64,000 bases of DNA from Taudactylus pleione (GCA_031769625.1 JAUIMM010000694.1:5726501-5790500); one strand, 5' to 3'; positions 1 to 10,627 are shown, numbered from the stretch's first letter. Numbers and translations are program-made. Notes: generated by a model not told the origin, from the sequence alone.

Positions 1-1387
1 TAGCAACTGCGTTCCTTGCTGAAATAGGCCCACTGTCCTCACCTTAAAGATGTGCGTTCGTTATATGGTTCTCGTAAAAAAATTTAAATACAGACACACA
101 CCTAATGTAAGAAACTGTCCAGATGCCATATTGCTGCTGTATACTGTAAAGTTATTCTTTAATAAACAATGTATTACAAATGTATTCTACCTTCTTAAAA
201 AGTCTTCATATTTGTCTGTATTACAAGTGACACTTTCCCAGTTTATTCCAGACAATATTTTTATTGCAATCCGGCCCTCACCACCCCCCATGGGTGTACA
301 ATCCGGCCCACCCTAGCACGTGTATGATACACCCCTCCCACCCCGTGGGTGTTCGACCCCCCCTTCACCCCTCCCGCGGGGATACAATCCAGAACCACCC
401 CCCACAGGTGTCCGCAGCCCCCTTCCCCACGGTTGTACGGCCCCCACCTTCCCGCCGCCGCATCTCCTTAGCCCGGCTCACCTGCCGTCTTTCGGTGAGT
501 CCGGGCCACATGTCTGCAGTACCCCGGAGGTCCGCAGCCTGAAGACAGGCAGTGACTACCAGGAGAAAAGTCTTTCACTTCTGAAAACTGCTTCGTAGAA
601 ACTGCACTTTTTTGGGAGGCGATAGTTTAGAACAGGAGGCACAGCGAGTTCAAACCATAGTTATGTTTTGATGAATAGGCCCCAACGTAACTTATCAAAT
701 TCATAATTGATTGTTTGCAGGTTATTTTCTGACAACATTTTTTAAAATGTTGTTTGCATAAGTATTCAATCCCGGTACTGTGGAATTTCCAAGTTTATGA
801 AAGACATAACAATTGATTTTAAATTAACTTTGACTTATGAATCATTAAAAAAGGCCAACTTTTATAGATAAAAGACCCATTTATACAAATAACATTGATC
901 ATACTCTAAATCTGTGAAAATGAGACCAAACAGCATTTTCACAAAATAAAAGACAAAGTTATAGACATGAACATGATAGGAAAAGGCTACAAAATAATAA
1001 CGATGGCTTGGCTACCGCAGTGAGCACTTATGGATGAATTGTGAGAAAAATTAAGCTGCATCATACCTCCCAGCCACTGCCTAGACGAGACCGTGCCTCA
1101 TACCTCAGTGTCACACTGTAGCAAGATGGAGACTTGTAAGGGAGCCTCAGAGAGGCCACTATCACTGTCCAGGAGCTACAGAGCTTAGTGGCTGAGACTG
1201 CAGTGAAGGTGCACATGTCACCTATATCAGGAGCTCTACACACAGCTGGTCTGTATAGGAGGGTGGCTAGAATGAAACTATTACTAAACCAAAACACATC
1301 ACAGTAACCAAGTTAATATGTGGGATAAGGCTTTATTGTCAAATGATGCCCATTTTTCCATCACAATTTTATTTTTGTAGAAAGCCG
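1..1387. other. Non-coding left flank
   Basis: No reading frame here looks like a known protein. The stretch is mostly AT-rich single-copy-looking DNA, apart from a C-rich patch at about 264-470. No transposon terminus or RNA gene could be supported. Confidence 0.5.
264..470. repeat. C-rich imperfect repeat patch
   Basis: Imperfect repeats pair runs of C with short motifs such as GGGTGT and ACAATCC at irregular spacing. This is a low-complexity or decayed minisatellite patch. The frames that cross it translate only to Pro-rich low-complexity sequence. Confidence 0.45.
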
Positions 1388-4300
1388 GGGCCACCTCCTT
1401 GTGTCGCCTCCCAGGCTGTAAACTACCAGCCGGCTCCTGCTTTTGTTGCTTCCCAGGATGTAGGTTACCAGCCGGCTCCTGCTTGTGTCGCCTCTCAGGC
1501 TGTAAGTTGCTCAGCCGGCTCCTGCTTGTGTCGCCTCCCAGGCTGTAAATTACCAGCCAGCTCCTGCTTGTGTCACCTCCCTGGCTGTAAGTTACTCAGC
1601 CGGCTCCTGCTTGTGTTGCCTACCTGGCTGTAAGTTACCAGCCGGCTGCTGCTTGTGTCGCCTTCCTGGCTGTAAGTTACTCAGCCGACTCCTGCTTGTG
1701 TTGCCTCCCTGGCTGTAAGTTACCAGCCGGCTCCTGCTTGTGTTGCCTCCCTGGCTGTAAGTTACCAGCTGGCTGCTGCTTGTGTTGCCTCCCAGGCTGT
1801 AAGTTACTCAGCCAGCTCCTGCTTGTGTTGCCTCCCTGGCTGTAAGTTACTCAGCCGGCTCCTGCTTGTGTTGCCTCCCAAGCTGTAAATTACCAGCCAG
1901 CTCCTGCTTGTGTCACCTCCCAGGCTGTAAGTTACTCAGCCGGCTCCTTCTTGTGTTGTCTCCCAGGCTGTAAGTTACTCAGCCGGCTCCTGCTTGTGTT
2001 GCCTCCCTGGCTGTAAGTTACCAGCCGGCTGCTGCTTGTGTTGCCTCCCTGGCTGTAAGTTATCAGCCGGCTCCTTCTTGTGTTGTCTCCCAGGCTGTAA
2101 GTTACTCAGCCGGCTCCTGCTTGTGTTGCCTCCCAGGCTGTAAGTTACCAGCCAGCTGCTACTTGTGTTGTCTCCCAGGCTGTAAGTTACTCGGCCGGCT
2201 CCTGCTTGTGTCGCCTCCCAGGTTGTAAGTTACTCAGCCGGCTCCTGCTTGTGTCGCCTCCCTGGCTGTAAGTTACCAGCCGACTCCTGCTTGTGTCGCC
2301 TCCCAAGCTGTAAGTTACCAGCCAGCTACTGCTTGTGTCGCCTCCCAGGCTGTAAGTTACCAGCCGACTCCTGCTTGTGTTGCCTCCCTGGCTGTAAGTT
2401 ATCAGCCGGCTCCTTCTTGTGTTGTCTCCCAGGCTGTAAGTTACTCAGCCGGCTCCTGCTTGTGTTGCCTCCCAGGCTGTAAGTTACCAGCCAGCTGCTG
2501 CTTGTGTTGTCTCCCTGGCTGTAAGTTATCAGCCGGCTCCTTCTTGTGTTGTCTCCCAAGCTGTAAGTTACTCGGCCGGCTCCTGCTTGTGTTGCCTCCC
2601 AGGCTGTAAGTTATCAGCCGGCTCCTTCTTGTGTTGTCTCCCAGGCTGTAAGTTACCAGCCGACTCCTGCTTGTGTTGCCTCCCTGGCTGTAAGTTATCA
2701 GCCGGCTCCTTCTTGTGTTGTCTCCCAGGCTGTAAGTTACTCAGCCGGCTCCTGCTTGTGTTGCCTCCCTGGCTGTAAGTTACTCGGCCGGCTCCTGCTT
2801 GTGTTGCCTCCCAGGCTGTAAGTTATCAGCCGGCTCCTTCTTGTGTTGTCTCCCAGGCTGTAAGTTACTCAGCCGGCTCCTGCTTGTGTTGCCTCCCTGG
2901 CTGTAAGTTACTCGGCCGGCTCCTGCTTGTGTTGCCTCCCTGGCTGTAAGTTACTCGGCCGGCTCCTGCTTGTGTTGCCTCCCAGGCTGTAAGTTACCAG
3001 CCAGCTGCTGCTTGTGTTGCCTCCCAGGCTGTAAGCTACCAGCTGCTGCTGCTTGTGTTGACTCCCTGGCTGTAAGTTACCAGCCGACTCCTGCTTGTGT
3101 CGCCTCCCAAGCTGTAAGTTACCAGCCAGCTACTGCTTGTGTCGCCTCCCAGGCTGTAAGTTACTCAGCCGGCTCCTGCTTGTGTTGCCACCCAGGCTGT
3201 AAGTTACCAGCCGGCTCCTGCTTGTGTCGCCTCCCAGGTTGTAAGTTACTAAGCCGGCTCCTGCTTGTGTCACCTCCCAGGCTGTAAGTTACCAGCCGAC
3301 TCCTGCTTGTGTCGCCTCCCAAGCTGTTAGTTACCAGCCAGCTACTGCTTGTGTCGCCTCCCAGGCTGTAAGTTACTCAGCCGGCTCCTGCTTGTGTTGC
3401 CTCCCAGGCTGTAAGTTACCAGCCGGCTCCTGCTTGTGTCGCCTCCCTGGTTGTAAGTTACTCAGCCGGCTCCTGCTTGTGTCGCCTCCCAGGCTGTAAG
3501 TTACCAGCCGGCTCCTGCTTGTGTCGCCTCCCAGGCTGTAAGTTACCAGCAGGCTCCTGCTTGTGTCACCTCCCAGGCTGTAAGTTACTCAGCCGGCTCC
3601 TGCTTGTGTCACCTCCCTGGCTGTAAGTTACTCAGCCGGCTCCTGCTTGTGTTGCCTCCCTGGCTGTAAGTTACTCAGCCGACTCCTGCTTGTGTTGCCT
3701 CCCAAGCTGTAAGTTACTCAGCCGGCTCCTGCTTGTTTTGCCTCCCAAGCTGTAATTTACCAGCCAGCTCCTCCTTGTGTCACCTCCCTGGCTGTAAGTT
3801 ACTCAGCCGGCTCCTGCTTGTGTTGCCTCCCTGGCTGTAAGTTACCAGCCGGCTGCTGCTTGTGTTGCCTCCCTGGCTGTAAGTTATCAGCCGGCTCCTT
3901 CTTGTGTTGTCTCCCTGGCTGTAAGTTACTCAGCCGGCTCCTTCTTGTGTTGCCTCCCTGGCTGTAAGTTACCAGCCAGCTGCTGCTTGTGTTGTCTCCC
4001 AGGCTGTAAGTTACTCGGCCGGCTCCTGCTTGTGTTGCCTCCCAGGCTGTAAGTTACCAGCCGGCTCCTGCTTGTGTTGCCTCCCAAGCTGTAAGTTACT
4101 CAGCCGGCTCCTGCTTGTGTTGCCTCCCAAGCTGTAATTTACCAGCCAGCTCCTGCTTGTGTCACCTCCCTGGCTGTAAGTTACTCAGCCGGCTCCTGCT
4201 TGTGTTGCCTCCCTGGCTGTAAGTTACCAGCCGGCTGCTGCTTGTGTTGCCTCCCTGGCTGTAAGTTATCAGCCGGCTCCTTCTTGTGTTGTCTCCCTGG

Positions 4301-4441
4301 CTGTAAGTTACTCAGCCGGCTCCTTCTTGTGTTGCCTCCCTGGCTGTAAGTTACTCAGCCGGCTGCTGCTTGTGTTGCCTCCCAGGCTGTAAGTTACTCG
4401 GCCGGCTCCTGCTTGTGTCGCCTCCCAGGCTGTAAGTTACT
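1388..4441 (+). repeat. 42/43-bp minisatellite, about 70 units
   Basis: A head-to-tail array in which each unit reads roughly GGCTGTAAGTTAC, then (T)CAGCCGGCTCCTG, then CTTGTGTTGCCTCCC. Units differ by one base (TTACCAGCC versus TTACTCAGCC), which gives 42- and 43-bp forms. Sub-types carry CAG, CTG or AAG before GCTGTAAGT, and TCGCC or TTGCC in the middle; they are interspersed, which suggests amplification of blocks. Runs of 42-bp units give Cys-rich 14-residue repeats in translation, but the 43-bp units break the frame, so it is not coding. Each unit carries a pyrimidine tract and a GTAAGT, which resemble splice sites. Confidence 0.95.
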
Positions 4442-5204
4442 AGTGTGTATGACAAGTGTGTTGGCGGTCACATAAGTGTACAGATGTGCAGCACAATCTA
4501 TCACAAGTTGTTTCATTCCTGTTTATTCGCAGTTACAGAATGCAGCGAGTGGCGCTGTGTCGGGATGTGCTTTATTGTGTAAACAGCTCATTAGCAATAG
4601 GGCTCCAGATTTGGCAAAAGCGAGTTGTATCTTTGTGTGTTTGTCTTTGTATTGTTCAAAGCACTTGGAAACAGCAACGTTCTGATACTATGATGAATGA
4701 AAGTTGAGGCTTCATAACAAACAGGATACATTGTAACTACACATGCCAATAAATTAGCTGCTTTGCAGAAGCATTTGATGGGAAGATGCTGAGAAGATGA
4801 AACAATTTATTGAACGTTTCGGTGGCCAGCAGCTTCTTATTAGGTTTATTTCATATATTGTATTGTAATTCATACACACCCCAAGAATTGCAATCACATA
4901 TAAAAATGATAATTAAATGTGATTCAACTAGTGGGGAAAGTGACTTTGGGCGGAATATGCTGAAGCAGAAAATGCAGTAAAACCATTTTCGGAGGTTTCA
5001 CTGCAAACCCCATATGTACAAAGCACCGTAATGCATCATGTCCCGATGGGTAACGCCATCTTCAGGTGGCATTACCCGATAGATGCATGCGCAGACGGAT
5101 GCCAGAGGGTCTTCTGAGTGGTAAACTCGTCCCTTTGCCCAGCGGCATCAGAAAGGGCAGCTCTTATCGGGAGAGCTGTCCTTTGCAATGTAAATCGCAT
5201 TTCT
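4442..5204. other. Non-coding stretch after the minisatellite
   Basis: Mixed-composition sequence with no recognisable gene. A short inverted motif around 5048-5085 (GGTAACGCCATC and GGTGGCATTACC) can form a hairpin, and a similar GCC/GGC hairpin occurs near 34389-34410, so this is probably a decayed interspersed repeat. Confidence 0.4.
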
Positions 5205-5335
5205 AGCTACATACTGTGGGGAATCAGTATGAAATACCGACAGTCGGGATCCTGGCGGTCAGAATACCGATGCCGGGATCCCGACTGGGTTAACATACCG
5301 ACACTTGTTGGTCAGTATGCTAACCAGATGTTAGA
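5205..5335. mobile_element. MITE terminus fragment with GTCGGGA motifs
   Basis: Contains the inverted motifs CCGACAGTCGGGATCC and GGGATCCCGACTGGG, flanked by AATACCGA. The pattern resembles the ends of the telomere-like-core MITEs at 25.3 kb and 47.2 kb. It is probably a terminal fragment of that group; no TSD could be read. Confidence 0.4.
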
Positions 5336-5830
5336 CAGTCAATAGTTAGACAGGGAAAAAAGTTAGACACAAACAAAAGTCAGACACATTAAAGTTAGAC
5401 ATGTTAAAAGTTCGACAGGTACAAAAGGTCGACAGGGTCAAACATTCAACATGAAAAAGATCAACACAAAAATGGTTGACAATTATTATTTTTTTGTTTT
5501 TAGCCCTAATCTTCACCCTAACCCTCCCTCCTGGTGCCTAAAGTTAACCGTCTGGGTAAGTGCCTAACCCTAACCGTGGGGGTAAGTGCCTAACCCTAAC
5601 CCTCCAGTAAGTGCCTAACCTTAACCCTAACCCTAAACCTAATCCTAAAAAAATAAAAAAAAGTGTGTTGACCATTTTTGTATCAATCTTTTTCATGTCG
5701 AACTTTTGACCGTCGATGTTTTGTTCCTGTCAAACTTTTTACATGTCTAACTTTAATGTGTCTGACTTTTGTCTGTATCTAACTCTTATCCTTGTCTAAC
5801 TATTAACTGTCTAACATCTGGTGTCTATCT
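5326..5830. mobile_element. Palindromic MITE with telomere-like core
   Basis: The left arm (about 5326-5471) and right arm (about 5668-5825) are imperfect reverse complements. Both are built from iterated GTTAGACA / TGTCTAAC motifs, and they begin and end with CCAGATGTTAGACAG and CTGTCTAACATCTGG. The 196-bp centre holds AT-rich spacer and CCTAACCCTAA-type repeats. No ORF is present, so this is a non-autonomous foldback element. Superfamily unknown. Confidence 0.7.
5505..5650. repeat. Telomere-like CCTAACCCTAA core
   Basis: Degenerate repeats of CCTAACCCTAA separated by GTGCCTAA and AAGTGCC spacers. The hexamer matches the vertebrate telomere C-strand unit, but the spacers and the position inside a palindromic MITE argue against a true interstitial telomere. 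Confidence 0.7.
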
Positions 5831-6945
5831 AGACATCGTCTAACTAATTACTGTCTGTCTATAGTCCGGAACCCCAATCAGAGTCTAACTGTCATTTATC
5901 TAGTAGAGTCTATGAGATGACAGTTAGACGCTGATTAATTGCTGTGGGCAACTTCTCCTCTATATCTCTCTCCAAGGCTTGATACATATCCCCCCTTATA
6001 TGACTTTTACTCTACCAATTATATGTCCCATTATATTTTCCTTGAAAAGCCATTTTTTACCCGTCACCATGGTGAAACGTTATCGATACCTCTTCAAACT
6101 AACGCTATTCGCTCATTAACCAGCTCTGGCATGTGCTAATTTATATCTCTGCTTCCAAACAGCCATAACTGTCAGCGCTGGGCCAGAAACACAGGTGGCG
6201 ATGAGAATTTAATGAGAAATTGTTTCTTTTATTCATGTCATTAATTTCGGGATGAAAGAGGAAATATAACTGTATCCTCTCCATGGTGTTACCGTGACAC
6301 CATGGCTGAATGTAACTGTACCCAGTCTGGCTGGAAAAACAAGAAATGCATTTCCACGCTGTACTAACGGAACACTGGTCCTTTTTTTAAACTTTATTAC
6401 AGATGGATTTTTTTACTCACCTCGTAAATATGGAGATAAATTTACTTTACGAGCTATAAATTTGCGGCGTACCTCGGCGTTGCTGGAGTTTGTAACAAAA
6501 TATTTAGATTCAAATATTTCTTGTCACAGAAATGCATTATGCACAAAGCAGAATGAGCAATAAAATGGAGATTAATTGTCCTTTCTGTTTTTTCTGACAC
6601 GTTTCAGCATTGGCTGTTGAGCTTATATGAAACATATGGCCCTGTCATTCCTGTTCTAAATATGCATGCGTAATGTGCTTGTGTACTGGGCTTTCTGGCG
6701 GACGAGCAGCCATACACTGTATCTCTATGTTAATTAAATAGGCAACAGATAATAAACGAGCAACACAGGTTCCGTTGCTGTCCAATACACTTGTAGAAAC
6801 ACCTGCTAATTATAGTTCTGTGACTGAGAGGGAATAGACAATGCGGTGCCTGTAGCCATTCTGCAAAATCAACCTAAATTGCCACAATCATCTGTACAGT
6901 GACAATAATCAAACCCATCTTTAAAGAGAATACATTGGCTTATGC
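5831..6945. other. Non-coding, AT-rich island
   Basis: No gene is recognisable. The part around 6200-6660 is AT-rich, lacks inverted-repeat or tandem structure and contains several homeobox-like TAAT/ATTA words. It is one of the few stretches without visible transposon hallmarks. Confidence 0.4.
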
Positions 6946-7714
6946 TGGCCATATATGCTACAATTATCGGGGCGACCCGCCCGATATCCGTGGATCGCCC
7001 CAATAATTGTAGCATGTGTGCAAGCGACCGAAGATTTAATATAGCTCGGTCGGGCATGCCGGATTGTCCAGCATGCCGCCCGTGCCGATATTTATGAGTA
7101 AAGCTGGGCACAAACGTCCAAATAAAATGCCTGTCCGACCGACACACATTTTATCTGGCAGCCTGCCAGTCGGCAGATGTCGGCGGCATACACTGTGAGA
7201 TATCTCATAGTGTATTAGCCCCGATACCTGCGCTCTGCCCCCGGGGGAGGAGACATTTCCCTGTTCCTTCCATGGGAAGGAACACAGGAAATGTCTGTCT
7301 GTCGTCCGCGGCTGGGTAAACACTGCACGATGCGGCCAACATTGTAACTAATAAATATCGCATCTGACGGGCATGCTGGACAATCCGGCATGCCCGACAG
7401 AGTGATATTTAACCCTCGGTCGCCCGCGCACACACTACAATTATCAGGGCGATCCGCATCGGGCAGTGTATTACCTTGTCGGCCGCATCGGGCAGTGTAT
7501 GCCCAGCCGTGGCTGACAGACAGACATTTCCTGTGTTCCTTCCCATGGAAGGAACAGGGAAATGTCTCCTCCCCCGGGGGCGGAGCGCAGGTATCGGGGC
7601 TAATACACTGTAATATCTCACAGTGTATGCCGCCGACATCTGCCGACTGGCAGGCTGCCAGATAAAATGTCTGTCGGCCTGACAGGCATTTTATTTGGAC
7701 GTGTATGCCCAGCT
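6946..7714. mobile_element. Composite foldback MITE
   Basis: Two nested inverted repeats. The arm at about 7097-7330 begins TAAAGCTGGGCA and is the reverse complement of about 7460-7714, which ends TGCCCAGCTTTA. The shared blocks include the CCCCCGGGGG region and CATGGGAAGGAACA. The middle (about 7340-7445) is in turn the reverse complement of about 6960-7092, sharing GGCATGCTGGACAATCCGGC-like sequence. Either one copy inserted into another or a single complex foldback unit would explain this. No coding capacity. Copy 2 of the local duplication keeps only the last 120 bp of this element, at 14343-14472. Confidence 0.65.
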
Positions 7715-7821
7715 TTAGGAATGTGTAGTGTTCTTACAATTTAAGAGAGACTCCGTCGCCGATACATTTATTTTAATATCAGTTAGTGGGGAGAGTGTGT
7801 TGTGCTATAGCCAGAGACTGA

Positions 7822-8373
7822 GGGCCTCATTCAGAGGCAGTCGGAGGATGCAAGCGGTCGCTCAGAAACTGGAAGGCCACTTGCATCCTGTCCGCCCGCC
7901 TCTGTTGCGGTCATTAGGCTGTGGGTTAACACCCACAGCTCTAACGACCGCTCGGGTGATGGTCGCGATGGTCAGTGTCCATCGCGACCATCAGGGCTTA
8001 TGACGAGACCCTAGGGGTAGGGTCTAACATGTCGTAAACCCCAGAGAGCTTCGGGCTCTGTCAGAGCCGGAAGCTCTCCACTGACATCACTAGTGATGTC
8101 AGTGGGGCCTCCCACAAACGGCAGGCGTTCCCATGGGAACGCCTCCGTTTGGGCTGCCACCCCCCCGGCCCGCCTTCCAAACGGGGTGAGCTGTCAATCA
8201 ACATCGACAGCTCGCCCCCTTTGGAAAGAGACCCGCTATGACCAGCGCATTTGGTTGTAGCGGGTCTCATGCATGCGCACGAAGGAGCTGGCTCCCTCGT
8301 GCGCATGCGCACTGGCAAAACATCGAGGTGGCCGTGCGGTCGTAGACCGTACGGCCGCCTCTGAATAAGGTCC
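7822..8373. mobile_element. Harbinger-like MITE, CATTCAGAGG subfamily
   Basis: The terminal inverted repeats (TIRs) read GGGCCTCATTCAGAGG and the reverse complement CCTCTGAATAAGGTCC. The flanking 3-bp duplication is TGA (7819-7821, 8374-8376). Internal hairpins include the GACATCACTAGTGATGTC palindrome. The internal sequence matches 62903-63417 in the opposite orientation. No ORF. A 3-bp TSD starting with T is compatible with PIF/Harbinger, but no transposase was seen. Confidence 0.75.
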
Positions 8374-8833
8374 TGAATCTTATAAACACACATATGGGAT
8401 GCATATACCGTAAGGCGGAAATATGGACTGTTACTGCAGGTAAAGAAAGGGCCTATAGGCTGTGTAGATATTAATATAATATATAGCTGGAGAAATGCTC
8501 GGTGAAGTTTTAAAAGGGCATAAAATAGCCGAATATGTTGGTTGTAAATGATGTGTGAATTTAGCGTGCATTAAGGGAAAAATAAATTCTGCTTATAAGT
8601 AGGGTTCACTTTGAGTTAAATGTTCAATATAACAAATTTACATAGTTCATTACAGTGTGTATAGAGAATATGTATTAACTCTAAATTGGCTTTCAAGGCA
8701 TATACAGTACATTAGCTAACACACGGAATGGAGGAAGCTCCTGGCGTGCATTAGATGTGAGTAGATTCACCAGTGCTGGAAGAAGGCCTTTGTGATAAAG
8801 CTGTTGAATGATAATTAGTTCTCTACATGCTTA

Positions 8834-9184
8834 GGGGGATATTTACTAAAGTGCAGGTTTTTAGAAGTGGAGGTGTTGCCCATAGCAATCAAATTCTAAG
8901 GGGTAAATTTACTAAGCTGGGAGTTCTATTGAGAAGTGATGTTGCCCATATCAACCAATCAGATTCCAGGTATTATCTTCTAGAAGGTGCTAGATACATG
9001 AGAAGTAGAATCTGATTGGTTGCTATGGGCAACATCACTTCTTAAATAGAACTCCCATCTTAGTAAATTGACTCCTATTTATCATTAATCTAGCACATTC
9101 TAGAAGAGAATAGCTAGAATCTGATTGGTTGCTATGGGCAACAACTCCACTTCTTAAAACCCGCAGTTTTGTAATTATACCCCT
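8834..9184. mobile_element. Nested palindromic MITE pair
   Basis: The outer arms are GGGGGATATTTACTAAAG and, at the far end, the complement through ATACCCC. Inside sits a second palindrome (8900-9076) with ends GGGGTAAATTTACTAAG and TTAGTAAATTGACTCC. Both carry the TGATTGGTTGCTATGGGCAA block. The same nested arrangement recurs in copy 2 at 23071-23418, so the nesting predates the duplication. Confidence 0.75.
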
Positions 9185-9303
9185 CATTGGCATCAAAGAG
9201 TAGTAAGACTGTGCAACTGGCTTATTGGCATGCCTATCCCACTTAGGCCCCCTCCTATCTAGCCGGCAGCGCAGTAGACTCTGAGCACTAGGAGGACAGC
9301 CGG

Positions 9304-10404
9304 GCAATTAGTCTGTTCATTGAAGGGGCACAAGGAGAAGCCCTACAAGCACAACTGAGGATGTGGAAACACGACCATCAGGGCTGTTCGTTTTCAGAGT
9401 TCAAGGAGACGATGTTGCAAATTCTTGGACTCAATCAGAGTGATGACCACGAATTGTTGGAACAGGTGGAAGATGGAGATGTTGAAGAGAGCAGTCAGTA
9501 CATTGGGCCTGACCCCCTGACACCAAAGGGAGCAATTACCCAGCAGACGCAGGTACAATCTGGTCATGATCCGATCGGGGCCCTTGATAACAAAATCACC
9601 GAATTGGCGCAAAGTCTTTCAGAGATGGGAAGAGAGTTGAGAGAACTCCGAGAAGAACAGGCTAAAACAAAACAAAGAGACTGGCGCTAGGAACGAGGTG
9701 GGAGAAACAAGTCACGATGGGACATTCCACGTGAGTCAGGCCGACGTCCAACAGACTAATTCGATTCACAAGGGAAGCCCATCTGCAGAGGTTGTCGGCA
9801 AAGTGGCCACATTGAACGATATTGCATCCATAGAGAGCCCGAGGACCAGCCCTCAGAAGAGACAGAAAGAATAGGTTCACAAATGGAAGAAGGGCAACCC
9901 AGAGTTGCGAGTTTTAGCCCAAAATTATAGAACCAAATAAAAATTGCAAGCACGCCATCAGCAGGTGATGTTACATCAGCCATCGCAAGAAGAATTTGGG
10001 GCAAAGTCGTATGGTTCCATGTGCAACGCGGCTATGGATTCGTGAGCCGGAAGGACACCATGGAGGATGTGTTCGTACATTATACCTCCATCAAGAAAAA
10101 CAACCCCAGGGAGTACCTCTGCAGTTTGGGAGATGGAGAGACTGTAGAGTTTGAGGTCGTTGTTGGGGAAAAAGGTCTACAAACAGCAAATGTCACTGGT
10201 CCTGGCGGTGTCCCAGTTCAAGGCAGCAGATACGCCACAGATCGTAAGCGATATTGGCACTATTCACATCGCAGAGGTTCTCCACATAATTACCTGCTAA
10301 ATTACCAATACCACGAATATAGGGAGGAACCTGAAGAATCGGAATGTGAGATAGCACGGCAGAGATGGCAGGATGCAACCACTTCTTCCAGAGCCAGTAT
10401 GTGA
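9304..10404 (+). pseudogene. Retroelement Gag - CCHC - Y-box cold-shock fusion
   Basis: One continuous frame with three in-frame stops (TAG 9688, TAA 9757, TAG 9928) and no frameshift. Visible parts in order: a Gag-like segment already open at 9307 and lacking its N-terminus; a coiled-coil-like acidic/basic helix (about 9580-9680); a retroviral CCHC knuckle with C at 9784 and 9793, H at 9808 and C at 9823 (CX2CX4HX4C); then from about 10000 a cold-shock domain with WF at 10012, RNP1 RGYGFVSR at 10027-10050 and RNP2 VFVH at 10069-10080. The Y-box hallmark GGVPVQGS follows (10204-10227), then a short basic Tyr/Arg tail. The cold-shock part resembles Y-box proteins (YBX family), not bacterial cold-shock proteins, and has no introns. 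I infer capture of a spliced Y-box mRNA by a retroelement downstream of Gag. No protease or reverse transcriptase follows. The element type (LTR retrotransposon or old endogenous retrovirus) is unresolved. The coding part starts exactly where duplication copy 1 ends. Confidence 0.8.
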
Positions 10405-10627
10405 GAATAAGCCTAGAATGGAAGACATAGTTTCCAGTACGGCCTACCTCAATCAGGCACATTTATGTGCATTAGACCAGGAAAAAGATAGTGGTGGAGT
10501 AAACCAAATGGCCACGGCAGAAGAATCGGGGCCTCCTAAACCCCATTACTCAGACTCAGTTATATTGAACTTCGACTCTGACATCCCTACTGACACCCCT
10601 AGTGTAGCTAAGGAAGCAGTGACATAA
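10405..10627 (+). other. Trailing open frame after the cold-shock region
   Basis: A +1-shifted open frame overlaps the fusion end and stops with TAA at 10625. It is acidic and Ser/Thr/Pro-containing with no recognised domain. It could be the decayed C-terminal part of the captured protein after a frameshift, or a spacer before a lost pol. It is not evidence of a gene by itself. Confidence 0.35.

Larger units (their letters stand above)
7592..9302 (+). repeat. Duplication copy 1
   Basis: Paralogous in direct orientation to 14343-15848 plus 23064-23552. Homology starts at a shared GGTATC (7592 and 14343) and fades near 9302-9310 / 23544-23552. The single-copy-like core (about 7715-7821 and 8377-8833) aligns almost base for base with 14472-14767 and 15373-15848, apart from inserted MITEs. 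It includes TTAGTTCTCTACATGCTTAG at 8816-8835, the unoccupied version of the hAT A insertion site. Confidence 0.85.

Noticed and set aside
2249..3287. Cys-rich frames with LPGCKLPA-type 14-residue repeats, resembling keratin-associated proteins
   Set aside because: They exist only where consecutive units are 42 bp; interspersed 43-bp units break the frame, and no start, stop or splice context supports a gene.
1388..4441. CRISPR-like regular repetition
   Set aside because: There are no unique spacers between repeats, and the surrounding sequence is clearly eukaryotic.
5505..5650. True interstitial telomere or chromosome end
   Set aside because: The repeats are degenerate, carry regular non-telomeric spacers and lie between inverted MITE arms; similar cores recur in other MITEs.
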